Below, in pieces: positions 17,138 to 24,263 of a stretch of DNA of 64,000 nucleotides; position 1 is the stretch's first letter, and the number at the start of each line of letters is the position of its first letter. Position numbers and translations under genes: made by a program. The notes beneath the pieces were generated by a model that worked only from the letters and a program-made list of their open reading frames with translations, did no database searches and was not told where the DNA came from. Source of the DNA: Kordia aestuariivivens (GTDB lineage Bacteria > Bacteroidota > Bacteroidia > Flavobacteriales > Flavobacteriaceae); contig NZ_JACGWS010000001.1 of the NCBI RefSeq assembly GCF_014397005.1, positions 558,001 through 622,000 of the forward strand. The letters run 5' to 3'.

Positions 17138-17251
17138 ATGAACGCTAAAAGAATATTATTTATCAAAGGGTTTGTCTACGGGTTTCTATCCGCAGCAATA
17201 TTCTTTGCAATATTTGTTTTAGTAGGGATCTATTTTTTTGTAAAACCTTAA
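17138..17251 (+). CDS. Tiny membrane peptide, copy 1
   Basis: 37 aa from the ATG at 17138 (39 from 17132): MNAKRILFIKGFVYGF, then one hydrophobic span (LSAAIFFAIFVLVGIYFFV). The copy at 30907-31020 differs at several residues but keeps the pattern (basic N-terminus plus one TM), so the frame seems to be under selection. The stop codon coincides with the junction to the duplicated lpxK tail. Function unknown. Confidence 0.45.
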   Translation: MNAKRILFIKGFVYGFLSAAIFFAIFVLVGIYFFVKP

Positions 17252-17529
17252 TTGCCAATCCGACACCATTGTTGCAACATTTAAACGATCAAGGATTGTC
17301 GTATGTGCATTTAAAATATCTGGATCATCACCATTTCAGCGAAAGCGAAATTACAACCATTAAACAAAAAGCAGGAAGTAAGCGTATTTTGACAACAGAG
17401 AAGGATTTTATGCGTTTGCAAGGAAGTTTGGATGCCTTGTATTATTTGCCAATTACCGTTGCGTTTTTAGCGGAAGAAGTATCTTTTCAAGAGAAAATAA
17501 AAACCTTTATAAACAAGAAAGGCGAGTAA
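17250..17529 (+). pseudogene. lpxK: Displaced 3' fragment of lpxK
   Basis: Encodes about the last 90 codons of LpxK without a start: LNDQGLSYVHLKYLDHHHFS, then ILTTEKDFMRLQGSLDALYY, ending FINKKGE. It differs from the intact gene at roughly seven residues over 86. The match to the lpxK locus starts at 2888 and continues past the stop through the terminator to 3385. The fragment cannot make a kinase. It is most simply a lpxK tail carried or displaced by an earlier integration event; see the 23-bp repeats. Confidence 0.9.
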
Positions 17530-17533
17530 CCAA
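17511..17533 (+). repeat. Internal att-like direct repeat (middle copy)
   Basis: Exact copy of the 23-bp repeat at 3149-3171 and 50205-50227, at the end of the lpxK fragment. Suggests two elements inserted in tandem (14.4 kb and 32.7 kb). Confidence 0.7.
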
Positions 17534-17654
17534 TTTGGGAGCGATAATTTTAAGCACTGATTATCAATTAGTTAACTTTTTTAAAATTTCAATTTTTAGC
17601 TAAATCGTATTCAGAATCGTATTCAGTTTCTGAGTTAATAATGAAGCTAATTTA

Positions 17655-17698
17655 ATAAAAAAAAAGGTCTTTGCTATAATTTGCAAAGACCTTTTTTG
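17655..17698. terminator. Bidirectional terminator (copy of 3295-3335)
   Basis: Stem AAGGTCTTTGC / GCAAAGACCTT with flanking A- and T-runs. It ends the long minus-strand operon that begins with the GG peptide at 24148. Confidence 0.85.
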
Positions 17699-17724
17699 GA
17701 TATTGAATGTTTAGTGGGAAAATT

Positions 17725-18249
17725 TTATTTTGTGATTGTAAATGTTTCCATCATGTGAATGGCATCATTGACAAAAAAATCAAAGAATTTTGACTTGGCA
17801 GAGAAACTAACTCCATAAAGAGTGTTATTATATATATAGAATTGTCTTATTGCTTTGTATTCAATATTATTAATAACAGAAGTATATATGACAACAATAC
17901 TTTCTCCATACTTGGTTTGCTCTTTTACCTTTTTAAGCTTACTAATTTCATAATAAGACTTTCGTTCGCTTATGAACTCATCAACAATAGATTGTAAGGT
18001 TTCATTTTTTAGTTGACGCTTATAAGCTGTAATACCATTATAAATACGTTCATAACCTACATTCATCAAATCAGTAGGTGTATAATTTAAAACACCGTGA
18101 AAGCCATGAAACGTCCAATTGGGAAGTTTTTGGATTATAAAACCATTGGAAAGCTTTTCAAATAGTTCTTTTTCTGAAAGTTTAGTTGTTTGTTTTGTAG
18201 TGGTGCAACCTATAAATACAATAATGAGAAGTAAACTATATTTTTTCAT
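17725..18249 (-). CDS. Hypothetical lipoprotein closing cassette 2
   Basis: 174 aa with a lipoprotein signal (KKYSLLLIIVFIGC, lipobox Cys15). The mature domain has alternating strands (ESIVVIYTSVINNIEYKAIRQFY, NTLYGVSFSA) typical of small alpha/beta periplasmic domains; no family recognised. It starts 16 bases after the M23 gene and is the last gene of the minus-strand series peptide, subtilase, M23, membrane protein, subtilase, M23, lipoprotein. Its final codons (KxFTITK) remain as a fossil at 3364-3386 behind lpxK, so a copy once existed there as well. Confidence 0.7.
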   Translation of the reverse strand: MKKYSLLLIIVFIGCTTTKQTTKLSEKELFEKLSNGFIIQKLPNWTFHGFHGVLNYTPTDLMNVGYERIYNGITAYKRQLKNETLQSIVDEFISERKSYYEISKLKKVKEQTKYGESIVVIYTSVINNIEYKAIRQFYIYNNTLYGVSFSAKSKFFDFFVNDAIHMMETFTITK

Positions 18250-18265
18250 TCTTCAATAGAATACT

Positions 18266-19087
18266 TTATTGTTTTACGTAACTATCTCCTTTTTTAAGTT
18301 CAATAGCTGTTGAATTGTCAACATTAAATTTAATTGGAATCGTTATTCTTTCTCCATTAACTTGATTAATGAATACTCCCATGTGTAAATGCGGTGCTTG
18401 TGAGAATCCTGTATTACCACTAAATGCAATTTTTTGTCCTTTCTTAACTCGATTTCCTAACTTCAAAGCTGTACCTCTATACCTCAGATGCACATATTCT
18501 GCAATTGTTCCATCATCATGCTCTATCCAAATATAGTTGCCATCATCCACACAGGATATCGTTGGACATCCTTTTCTTGAATCTTTTTTCACTTTTATAA
18601 CGATGCCGTCTCTAATGGCGTGAATAGGTGTGTTTACAGGCATTGTAAAATCTAAGAAATTTTGTCCTTTGTGCGAGAAAGAGCCATTGTAGCCTTGATT
18701 AACACTAAATGAACTTCCCTTTGCATACGGCAAATCATATACATACTTGTCATTGTGTTTCGCATTAACATTTCCAACTACATAAGTAAAACTTGTACTA
18801 AAATCACTCTTTTTCTTAGTTGATCTAGTAACTGTAACTAACAATTTTTGTTCCTTGGGCGCAAGAACTGTTAACAGAGGTGTTTCTTTATCTTTTTCAT
18901 AGTTATATCCGCTATGGATATTTAATTCTGCACTATAATTTACATTTGTATTGTTTTTGAGATGTATATATACAATATTCTCCTTGTATATTTTTACAAC
19001 TTCAACTGCCTTCTTTTGAGCATTTGTATTAATGCTTAACAAAAGAAATAAGAATCCAACAACTAATTTCATGTATAATATTTTCAT
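18266..19087 (-). CDS. M23 family metallopeptidase (LytM-like), copy a
   Basis: 273 aa with a signal peptide (LVVGFLFLLLSINTNAQ). Residues 20-120 form a beta-rich N-terminal domain; the peptidase domain follows with the LytM zinc ligands His and Asp in SHKGQNFLDFTMP and the HxH motif in APHLHMGVF; YVHL and GNTG also fit. An inserted Cys pair (KGCPTISCVDDG) may form a disulfide. M23 enzymes usually cut peptidoglycan cross-bridges. The gene is almost identical to 21375-22196; each copy follows a subtilase gene, so a subtilase + M23 unit was duplicated. Its role beside a GG peptide is unknown (wall remodelling, lysis or peptide processing are all possible). Confidence 0.93.
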   Translation of the reverse strand: MKILYMKLVVGFLFLLLSINTNAQKKAVEVVKIYKENIVYIHLKNNTNVNYSAELNIHSGYNYEKDKETPLLTVLAPKEQKLLVTVTRSTKKKSDFSTSFTYVVGNVNAKHNDKYVYDLPYAKGSSFSVNQGYNGSFSHKGQNFLDFTMPVNTPIHAIRDGIVIKVKKDSRKGCPTISCVDDGNYIWIEHDDGTIAEYVHLRYRGTALKLGNRVKKGQKIAFSGNTGFSQAPHLHMGVFINQVNGERITIPIKFNVDNSTAIELKKGDSYVKQ

Positions 19088-19092
19088 ATTTT

Positions 19093-19137
19093 ATTTCCCG
19101 TGAAAACGGGAATCTTATTTATTTCCCATACGGGAAT
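19093..19137. repeat. Palindromic repeats between M23 and subtilase genes
   Basis: TTCCCGTGAAAACGGGAA and TTCCCATACGGGAA, two units of the dispersed CCCG/CGGG palindrome family. Confidence 0.65.
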
Positions 19138-19138
19138 G

Positions 19139-20818
19139 TTACTTACTTTTTTTCTTCTTTTTTGAAACTTCTTCTGCCATAAGTAATGCGTTATAGGCAT
19201 TCACTATTTTACCCGATTTGGAAAGAGAACTAAACGGAACCAATTCTTTTTCTTTGTTTGTAGATGGCTTATTTACCATAATATCATATGAAACACCTGA
19301 TTCCATAATGATTTGTTTTACTTCTGACGCTGATAGGTTTGGGTAGTAAGAGCGGATGAGTGCGGCAATTCCAGATACAATTGGTGTGGCATAAGAAGTT
19401 CCATCAATAAAAAGATATTTATTGTTTGTTGTAGAAGTATAGATATTTTCACCAGGAGCAAAAATATCTACGTTGCTATTTCCATAATTTGAAAAATCAC
19501 TTACTAAATTTTCTATTTTATACTGAGAAGCACCGACTACAATGAAATTATCAACAAAATCTTCGTTATTCTCAATTTGATCATTAGGATAATTGAAAAT
19601 AATATCACTATTGGACTCTTCATTTCCAGCAGCAATAACAAGCACTACATCTTTACTTTCCGCATATTTAATAGCATCGTCTACCCATTCCCTGTGAATA
19701 GAAAAATCATTCCTAAAACTCATATTAATGACTTTTGCGCCATTATCAACTGCGTAACGTATTGCCAAAGCAATATCTTTATCTCGTTCTGAACCCATAG
19801 CCGCTAATCGTATAGGCATTATTTTCACTAGGTTAGTAATTCCTTTTATACCCATGTTATCATTTCGGTTTCCTGCCAAAACTCCCGTTACTTGTGTGCT
19901 ATGATATTGAGTATCTTCATCTCCTTCAACTTTATTATTTCCATAATCGGTGTTAGTAATGTCATTAGGGTCATCACCGATAATATCACTCTCGTTATAT
20001 CCACTAACTCCTAAATGTTTTTCGTAACGTATGGTTGCCCATTTAATTTTGTATGAAATCCAATCTCTTGTTATATTATACTTTATACACTTTTTCATTT
20101 CCTCAACGTAATACTTCAATGAATCATCTTCAGTTTTTATTACATTCAGTTTTTCTATTGTAAAGTTTTCATTTGGAAAGTATGGCTTTAAGGTAGTTAT
20201 AGATTTTTCATATTCCTTTAGGAGTGATGTAAAGTTTTCTAAAGCTTGTTTTGCACTTTCAAGCTTCTTATTATACTTGATTAGAGCACTTTTGTATTGC
20301 TTAAATAAAAGCGTATCCTTTCCATAAAAATCTTCCTTACTTTTATTTTTGAATACTGAATCATAAAGTCTCACAAATCTCACACATTCATAATTTGTAA
20401 TTGAAATATTAACGCCTTTATTATTTCCCAAAAAATTCCAACCGTGCAGATCATCTATAAAGCCATTTTTATCATCATCAATACCATTATTTGGAATCTC
20501 TTTTTTATTTTTCCATAAAATATTTTCGAATTCTTTATGATTAATATCTAACCCTGTGTCTAAAACAGCCACAATGATTGTATCACTTTTTTTGTCTTTC
20601 AAAAAATCATACGCTTTGTCAAGACTAATTCCAGGAATAGAATCTTCGTAGATGTCTTTAAAATGCCAGTTTTGTTTTTCCGTTTCGGTCAATGCTTGCT
20701 TTTTAGCGAAAGCTGCGGTAACTATTGTTGGTTTTGTTGTTGTACTTTTGAGTGAAGTACAGGCAATGATGCAACAGCAACTCAATACTTTGATGATAAA
20801 TGGTTTGAGAGATTTCAA
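19139..20818 (-). CDS. S8 family serine peptidase (subtilase), cassette 2, second copy
   Basis: 559 aa. The N-terminus is hydrophobic with cysteines (VLSCCCIIACTSLK), probably a lipoprotein signal. Catalytic motifs: Asp87 in VAVLDTGLDINH, His in QYHSTQVTGVLAG (HST, not the usual HGT), Asn in IAAGNEE and Ser in DGTSYATPIVSGIAAL. A charged helical insertion of roughly 190 residues separates Asp and His, as in the other two subtilases of this window. The C-terminal ELVPFSSLSKSGKIVNAYN, with a following Lys tail, is shared by all three. It lies between the 166-aa membrane protein and M23 copy a. All triad residues are kept, so activity is expected. Confidence 0.92.
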   Translation of the reverse strand: MKSLKPFIIKVLSCCCIIACTSLKSTTTKPTIVTAAFAKKQALTETEKQNWHFKDIYEDSIPGISLDKAYDFLKDKKSDTIIVAVLDTGLDINHKEFENILWKNKKEIPNNGIDDDKNGFIDDLHGWNFLGNNKGVNISITNYECVRFVRLYDSVFKNKSKEDFYGKDTLLFKQYKSALIKYNKKLESAKQALENFTSLLKEYEKSITTLKPYFPNENFTIEKLNVIKTEDDSLKYYVEEMKKCIKYNITRDWISYKIKWATIRYEKHLGVSGYNESDIIGDDPNDITNTDYGNNKVEGDEDTQYHSTQVTGVLAGNRNDNMGIKGITNLVKIMPIRLAAMGSERDKDIALAIRYAVDNGAKVINMSFRNDFSIHREWVDDAIKYAESKDVVLVIAAGNEESNSDIIFNYPNDQIENNEDFVDNFIVVGASQYKIENLVSDFSNYGNSNVDIFAPGENIYTSTTNNKYLFIDGTSYATPIVSGIAALIRSYYPNLSASEVKQIIMESGVSYDIMVNKPSTNKEKELVPFSSLSKSGKIVNAYNALLMAEEVSKKKKKSK

Positions 20819-20856
20819 GCGGTTTTATTTTTTAAGTAATATAAATGCTTTGTCGG

Positions 20857-21357
20857 TTATTCCAAAGTTCCTTTGAAAGTTTTACTTTGCGTGTATACTT
20901 TTATTCCGAATAGATACCAATGCATTGCACCGCTCATTTGGTAGGTATAGGTTCCATCTTCCTGTTTGTCGACATCAACATACGTAACTTCCCAATCGTG
21001 TCCATTTGTGAACCCTGACATATTGCTATGGCTATTACTTGCAACCAACTCACCTTTATCATTTTTCTTAAACAATACGGTAAGGTGTAATGTAAATGGA
21101 ATCGTTTCTTCTATATGTGCATCAAGTGATGTAACATTGTTCCCTTTTAAATTTTTAGCATTGTGAAACGAATATTGATTGTCAAAGTCTCTTTCTTTTG
21201 CGCCTAACATGCCAATAACTCCCAAAACAAACACCAGAATAATGGCATTGCCGTATTTGTTATTGAATAGCTGCTTTCCTTTTGTAAAAAGGGTCAATAC
21301 CAACCCAAAAAATAGGAGTACAAAAGCGCTGTTTATGAGTACCCAGATGAGGTGCAT
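20857..21357 (-). CDS. Hypothetical membrane-anchored protein
   Basis: 166 aa. Two N-terminal membrane segments (LIWVLINSAFVLLFFGLVLTLF and AIILVFVLGVIGML) are followed by a soluble, strand-rich domain of about 110 residues (FTLHLTVLFKKNDKGELVA, WEVTYVDVDKQEDGTYTY, YLFGIKVYTQSKTF). No family recognised. It is inserted between M23 copy b (17 bases upstream) and the second subtilase (38 bases downstream) on the same strand, so part of the cassette 2 operon. There is no counterpart in cassette 1. A chaperone, inhibitor or immunity role for the exported hydrolases is conceivable but unsupported. Confidence 0.7.
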   Translation of the reverse strand: MHLIWVLINSAFVLLFFGLVLTLFTKGKQLFNNKYGNAIILVFVLGVIGMLGAKERDFDNQYSFHNAKNLKGNNVTSLDAHIEETIPFTLHLTVLFKKNDKGELVASNSHSNMSGFTNGHDWEVTYVDVDKQEDGTYTYQMSGAMHWYLFGIKVYTQSKTFKGTLE

Positions 21358-21374
21358 GGTTTTTTTAAATTATT

Positions 21375-22196
21375 CTAAGGTTTAATATAGTTATCTCCTT
21401 TTTTAAGTTCAATAGCTTCTGTATTATCAACATTAAATTTAATTGGAATAGTTATTCTTTCTCCATTAACTTGATTAATGAATACTCCCATGTGCAAATG
21501 CGGTGCTTGTGAGAATCCTGTATTGCCACTAAATGCAATTTTTTGTCCTTTCTTAACTCGATTTCCTAACTTCAAAGCTGTACCTCTATACCTCAGATGC
21601 ACATATTCTGCAATTGTTCCATCATCATGCTCTATCCAAATATAGTTGCCATCATCCACACAGGATATCGTCGGGCATCCTTTTTTTGAATCCTTTTTCA
21701 CTTTTATAACTATGCCGTCTCTAATGGCGTGAATAGGGGTGTTTATTGGCATTGTAAAATCTAAGAAGTTTTGTCCTTTGTGCGAGAAAGAGCCATCATA
21801 ACCTTGATTAACACTAAATGAACTGCCTTTGGCATAAGGCAAATCATATACATAGTTGTCATTGTGTTTTGCATTTATGTTTCCAACTACATAAGTAAAA
21901 CTTGTACTAAAATCACTCTTTTTCTTAGTTGATCTAGTAACCGTAACTAACAGTTTTTGTTCCTTGGGAGCAAGAACTGTTAACAGAGGTGTTTCTTTAT
22001 CTTTTTCATAGTTATATCCGCTATGGATATTTAATTCTGCACTATAATTTACATCGGTATTATTTTTAAGATGTATATATACAATATTCTCCTTGTATAT
22101 TTTTACAACTTCAACAGCCTTCTTTTGAGCATTTGTATTAATGCTTAACAAAAGAAATAAGAATCCAACAACTAATTTCATGTGTAATATTTTCAT
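21375..22196 (-). CDS. M23 family metallopeptidase (LytM-like), copy b
   Basis: 273 aa, differing from copy a (18266-19087) at only about ten residues, with the same signal peptide, the SHKGQNFLDF and HLHMGVF zinc motifs and the same Cys pair. It starts 14 bases after the first subtilase of cassette 2. The high identity between the two copies, also at the DNA level, points to a recent tandem duplication or gene conversion. Confidence 0.93.
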   Translation of the reverse strand: MKILHMKLVVGFLFLLLSINTNAQKKAVEVVKIYKENIVYIHLKNNTDVNYSAELNIHSGYNYEKDKETPLLTVLAPKEQKLLVTVTRSTKKKSDFSTSFTYVVGNINAKHNDNYVYDLPYAKGSSFSVNQGYDGSFSHKGQNFLDFTMPINTPIHAIRDGIVIKVKKDSKKGCPTISCVDDGNYIWIEHDDGTIAEYVHLRYRGTALKLGNRVKKGQKIAFSGNTGFSQAPHLHMGVFINQVNGERITIPIKFNVDNTEAIELKKGDNYIKP

Positions 22197-22210
22197 TTTT
22201 AAGAGACTAT

Positions 22211-23902
22211 TTATTTTTTCTTCTTTTTAGAAACTTCTTCTGCCATAAGTAATGCGTTATAAGCATTGACTATTTTACCCGATTTGGAGAGTGAACTGAA
22301 AGGGACTTTCTTTGGGTCTTTTTTTTCTCCATCAGGAAAAGGTTTAAACACTAATACATCTAATTCAATACCTGATTTAAGTATTATCTCTTTTACTTCT
22401 GCTGCAGATAAATTTGGATAATACGCACGAATTAATGCTGCTATACCTGTTACTATTGGTGTTGAATAAGATGTTCCAGAAGTAAAACTTGGATTTGATC
22501 TTGTATTTGTATAAATAGCTGTTCCAGGAGCAAAAACATCTACTTCTTTTTTTCCATAATTAGAATAATTATTTACGAGAGTACTATCTAATTTATAAGA
22601 TATACTACCCACCTTTATAAAATTAGTTATAAACTCTTTTGAGTCATAAGAATCATTTGGGTAATTAGTCTTTTCATCAAGATTATATCCATTATTACCC
22701 GCTGATGTGATTATTAAAACATCCTTACTCGCTGCATATTTCATTGCGTCATCTACCCATTCAGGATATAGTGATAATTCTCTACCTATACTCATATTGA
22801 TAATTGTAGCTCCATTGTCAACCGCATAACGAATCGCTAAAGCTATATCCTTATCAAACTCATCTCCAGCTGCTGTAACACCTAGTGACATTATTTTTAT
22901 ACTATCAATAATACCATCTATTCCAATATTGTTACCTCTCGATGCCCCTAAAATACTAGCTACTTTAGTCGCATGTTTAAGTTTTCTAGTTCCTTGAATA
23001 TTATTATTTCCATAAGATATATCTTGTAAATTATATGGATCATCATTTGTTGTTGATCTGTCATTATAATCAAAACTAAGTAATGTATTAATTGCTTTAG
23101 TCTGATAAATAATTTGATTATTTAACCAATTTGGATTATAATCATACTTCAAATAATAATGCATATTGTTGGCATGATCATAAGTCTTCTCTTTTTTATC
23201 TGAGACATTTTTTAAAGAATCTAATTGTTTTAATGAATAATTACCTTTGAAAACTGAATCCAAAAACTTATCAGCGGCATTATGTTTTTTAATCATGCGA
23301 TTATACATTGCAATATCATCATTCCTAATTTTCATCTCCAAATTATAGATTCTTAACGCATCAAGATATTTTTTATAATGTTTTATATCTTTTGAATCAA
23401 TTTTTTCGATGGGTAAATCTTTAAACTTAGATTTATATTTTTTGATAATTCTTGTTGAACTAAGACTAGTATATGGGACTTCATCTTTTAGATTGGTGCC
23501 TATATAATTCCAACCATTTATATCATCAACATAACCATTTTCATCGTCATCAATACCATTGTTTGGAATTTCGTTTTTATTGAACCAAATTTGATTTTTT
23601 AAATCTTCGTGATCAATATCCAATTCGCTATCAATCAATGCTACTACAATTTTTTTCTTTTCTTTTTTATTTGATAATAATTTCTCATACGCTTTTTCAA
23701 TACTTATACCAGGGATAGTATCTTTCATAATATCTTTATGATGCCAATTTTCTAAATTTGCATCTGTAAATTTATTTTTTTTGGAAATAACAGAATCAAC
23801 AAATATTAGCTTTTCAGTGTAATTCTGCTTTGTAAGTTTTGAATTTACACATCCAAAAAAACAGATTAAAAAAATAAGAAGATAAGGTCTTGATAAAAAC
23901 AT
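22211..23902 (-). CDS. S8 family serine peptidase (subtilase), cassette 2, first copy
   Basis: 563 aa with a lipoprotein-type start (YLLIFLICFFGC, Cys18). Catalytic motifs: Asp in VALIDSELDIDHEDL (DSE in place of DTG), His in LKHATKVASILGA (HAT), Asn in SAGNNG and Ser in SGTSYSTPIVTGIAAL. A long Lys/Asp-rich helical insertion separates Asp and His (about 125-315), and the shared C-terminal FSSLSKSGKIVNAYNALLM plus Lys tail is present. It follows the Cys-rich GG peptide by 24 bases, the same order as in cassette 1, which makes it the best candidate for that peptide's leader or maturation protease (LanP enzymes of class I lanthipeptides are also subtilases). Inference only. Confidence 0.92.
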   Translation of the reverse strand: MFLSRPYLLIFLICFFGCVNSKLTKQNYTEKLIFVDSVISKKNKFTDANLENWHHKDIMKDTIPGISIEKAYEKLLSNKKEKKKIVVALIDSELDIDHEDLKNQIWFNKNEIPNNGIDDDENGYVDDINGWNYIGTNLKDEVPYTSLSSTRIIKKYKSKFKDLPIEKIDSKDIKHYKKYLDALRIYNLEMKIRNDDIAMYNRMIKKHNAADKFLDSVFKGNYSLKQLDSLKNVSDKKEKTYDHANNMHYYLKYDYNPNWLNNQIIYQTKAINTLLSFDYNDRSTTNDDPYNLQDISYGNNNIQGTRKLKHATKVASILGASRGNNIGIDGIIDSIKIMSLGVTAAGDEFDKDIALAIRYAVDNGATIINMSIGRELSLYPEWVDDAMKYAASKDVLIITSAGNNGYNLDEKTNYPNDSYDSKEFITNFIKVGSISYKLDSTLVNNYSNYGKKEVDVFAPGTAIYTNTRSNPSFTSGTSYSTPIVTGIAALIRAYYPNLSAAEVKEIILKSGIELDVLVFKPFPDGEKKDPKKVPFSSLSKSGKIVNAYNALLMAEEVSKKKKK

Positions 23903-23926
23903 GTGAGAAATTATTATAAGAATTAA

Positions 23927-24148
23927 TTAACAAGTAGCACCTTGCCTACTAGGACAATTTGTATCTCGCCTTGATTTTTCACCATTTCCTACATCTGGTA
24001 TATCACAACCAGGAGGACAAGTAGCTTTACATGTTTCGGCACATGTATTTTCATCCTTTGTTCTGCCTTCTCCGCCAGTAATACTTGAAGATGTTAAATG
24101 TGCAATCTTAAAAATCTTTAAGTCTAATTTTCTTTTTTTGTTTTTCAT
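23927..24148 (-). CDS. Cys-rich GG-leader peptide, class I lanthipeptide-like precursor
   Basis: 73 aa. The leader KRKLDLKIFKIAHLTSSSIT ends in GG (residues 25-26) and follows closely the flavobacterial class I lanthipeptide leader pattern (K-L-x-L-K-x-x-x-I-A-x-L...I-x-GG). The core contains six cysteines with many Thr/Ser (NTCAETCKATCPPGCDIP, then RDTNCPSRQGATC), spacing suited to thioether or disulfide rings. No lanthionine synthetase gene is in the window; enzymes would have to act in trans, or the cysteines form disulfides. It is preceded by a TPR-AraC regulator and followed by a subtilase, as is the 52-aa peptide at 5861. Precursor nature likely; modification unknown. Confidence 0.82.
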   Translation of the reverse strand: MKNKKRKLDLKIFKIAHLTSSSITGGEGRTKDENTCAETCKATCPPGCDIPDVGNGEKSRRDTNCPSRQGATC

Positions 24149-24198
24149 TGTTTAATTTGTTTTAAATTCGGACTTAAAAGTATATTTAATTATTTGTA

Positions 24199-24220
24199 AT
24201 AGAAATAAATGTATTTCTAT
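24199..24220. promoter_or_regulatory. Palindrome upstream of the Cys-rich peptide
   Basis: ATAGAAATA / TATTTCTAT with a 4-base centre, plus another ATAGAAA at 24232-24238. ATAGAAA/TTTCTAT are also the outer arms of the large palindrome in front of the cassette 2 regulator (26013-26060). Candidate operator. Confidence 0.4.
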
Positions 24221-24263
24221 CATCACGAAATATAGAAAGATAAAGGTTGTAAGTTGCTACATG

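Larger units (their letters stand above)
15957..17244. repeat. Large direct duplication, copy 1 (partner 29772-31016)
   Basis: About 1.25 kb that matches 29772-31016 almost base for base: most of the AraC-type gene, the 52-aa ORF, two hairpins, palindromic repeats and the 37-aa ORF. Unique sequence starts where the lpxK tail joins (17250). Confidence 0.9.
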
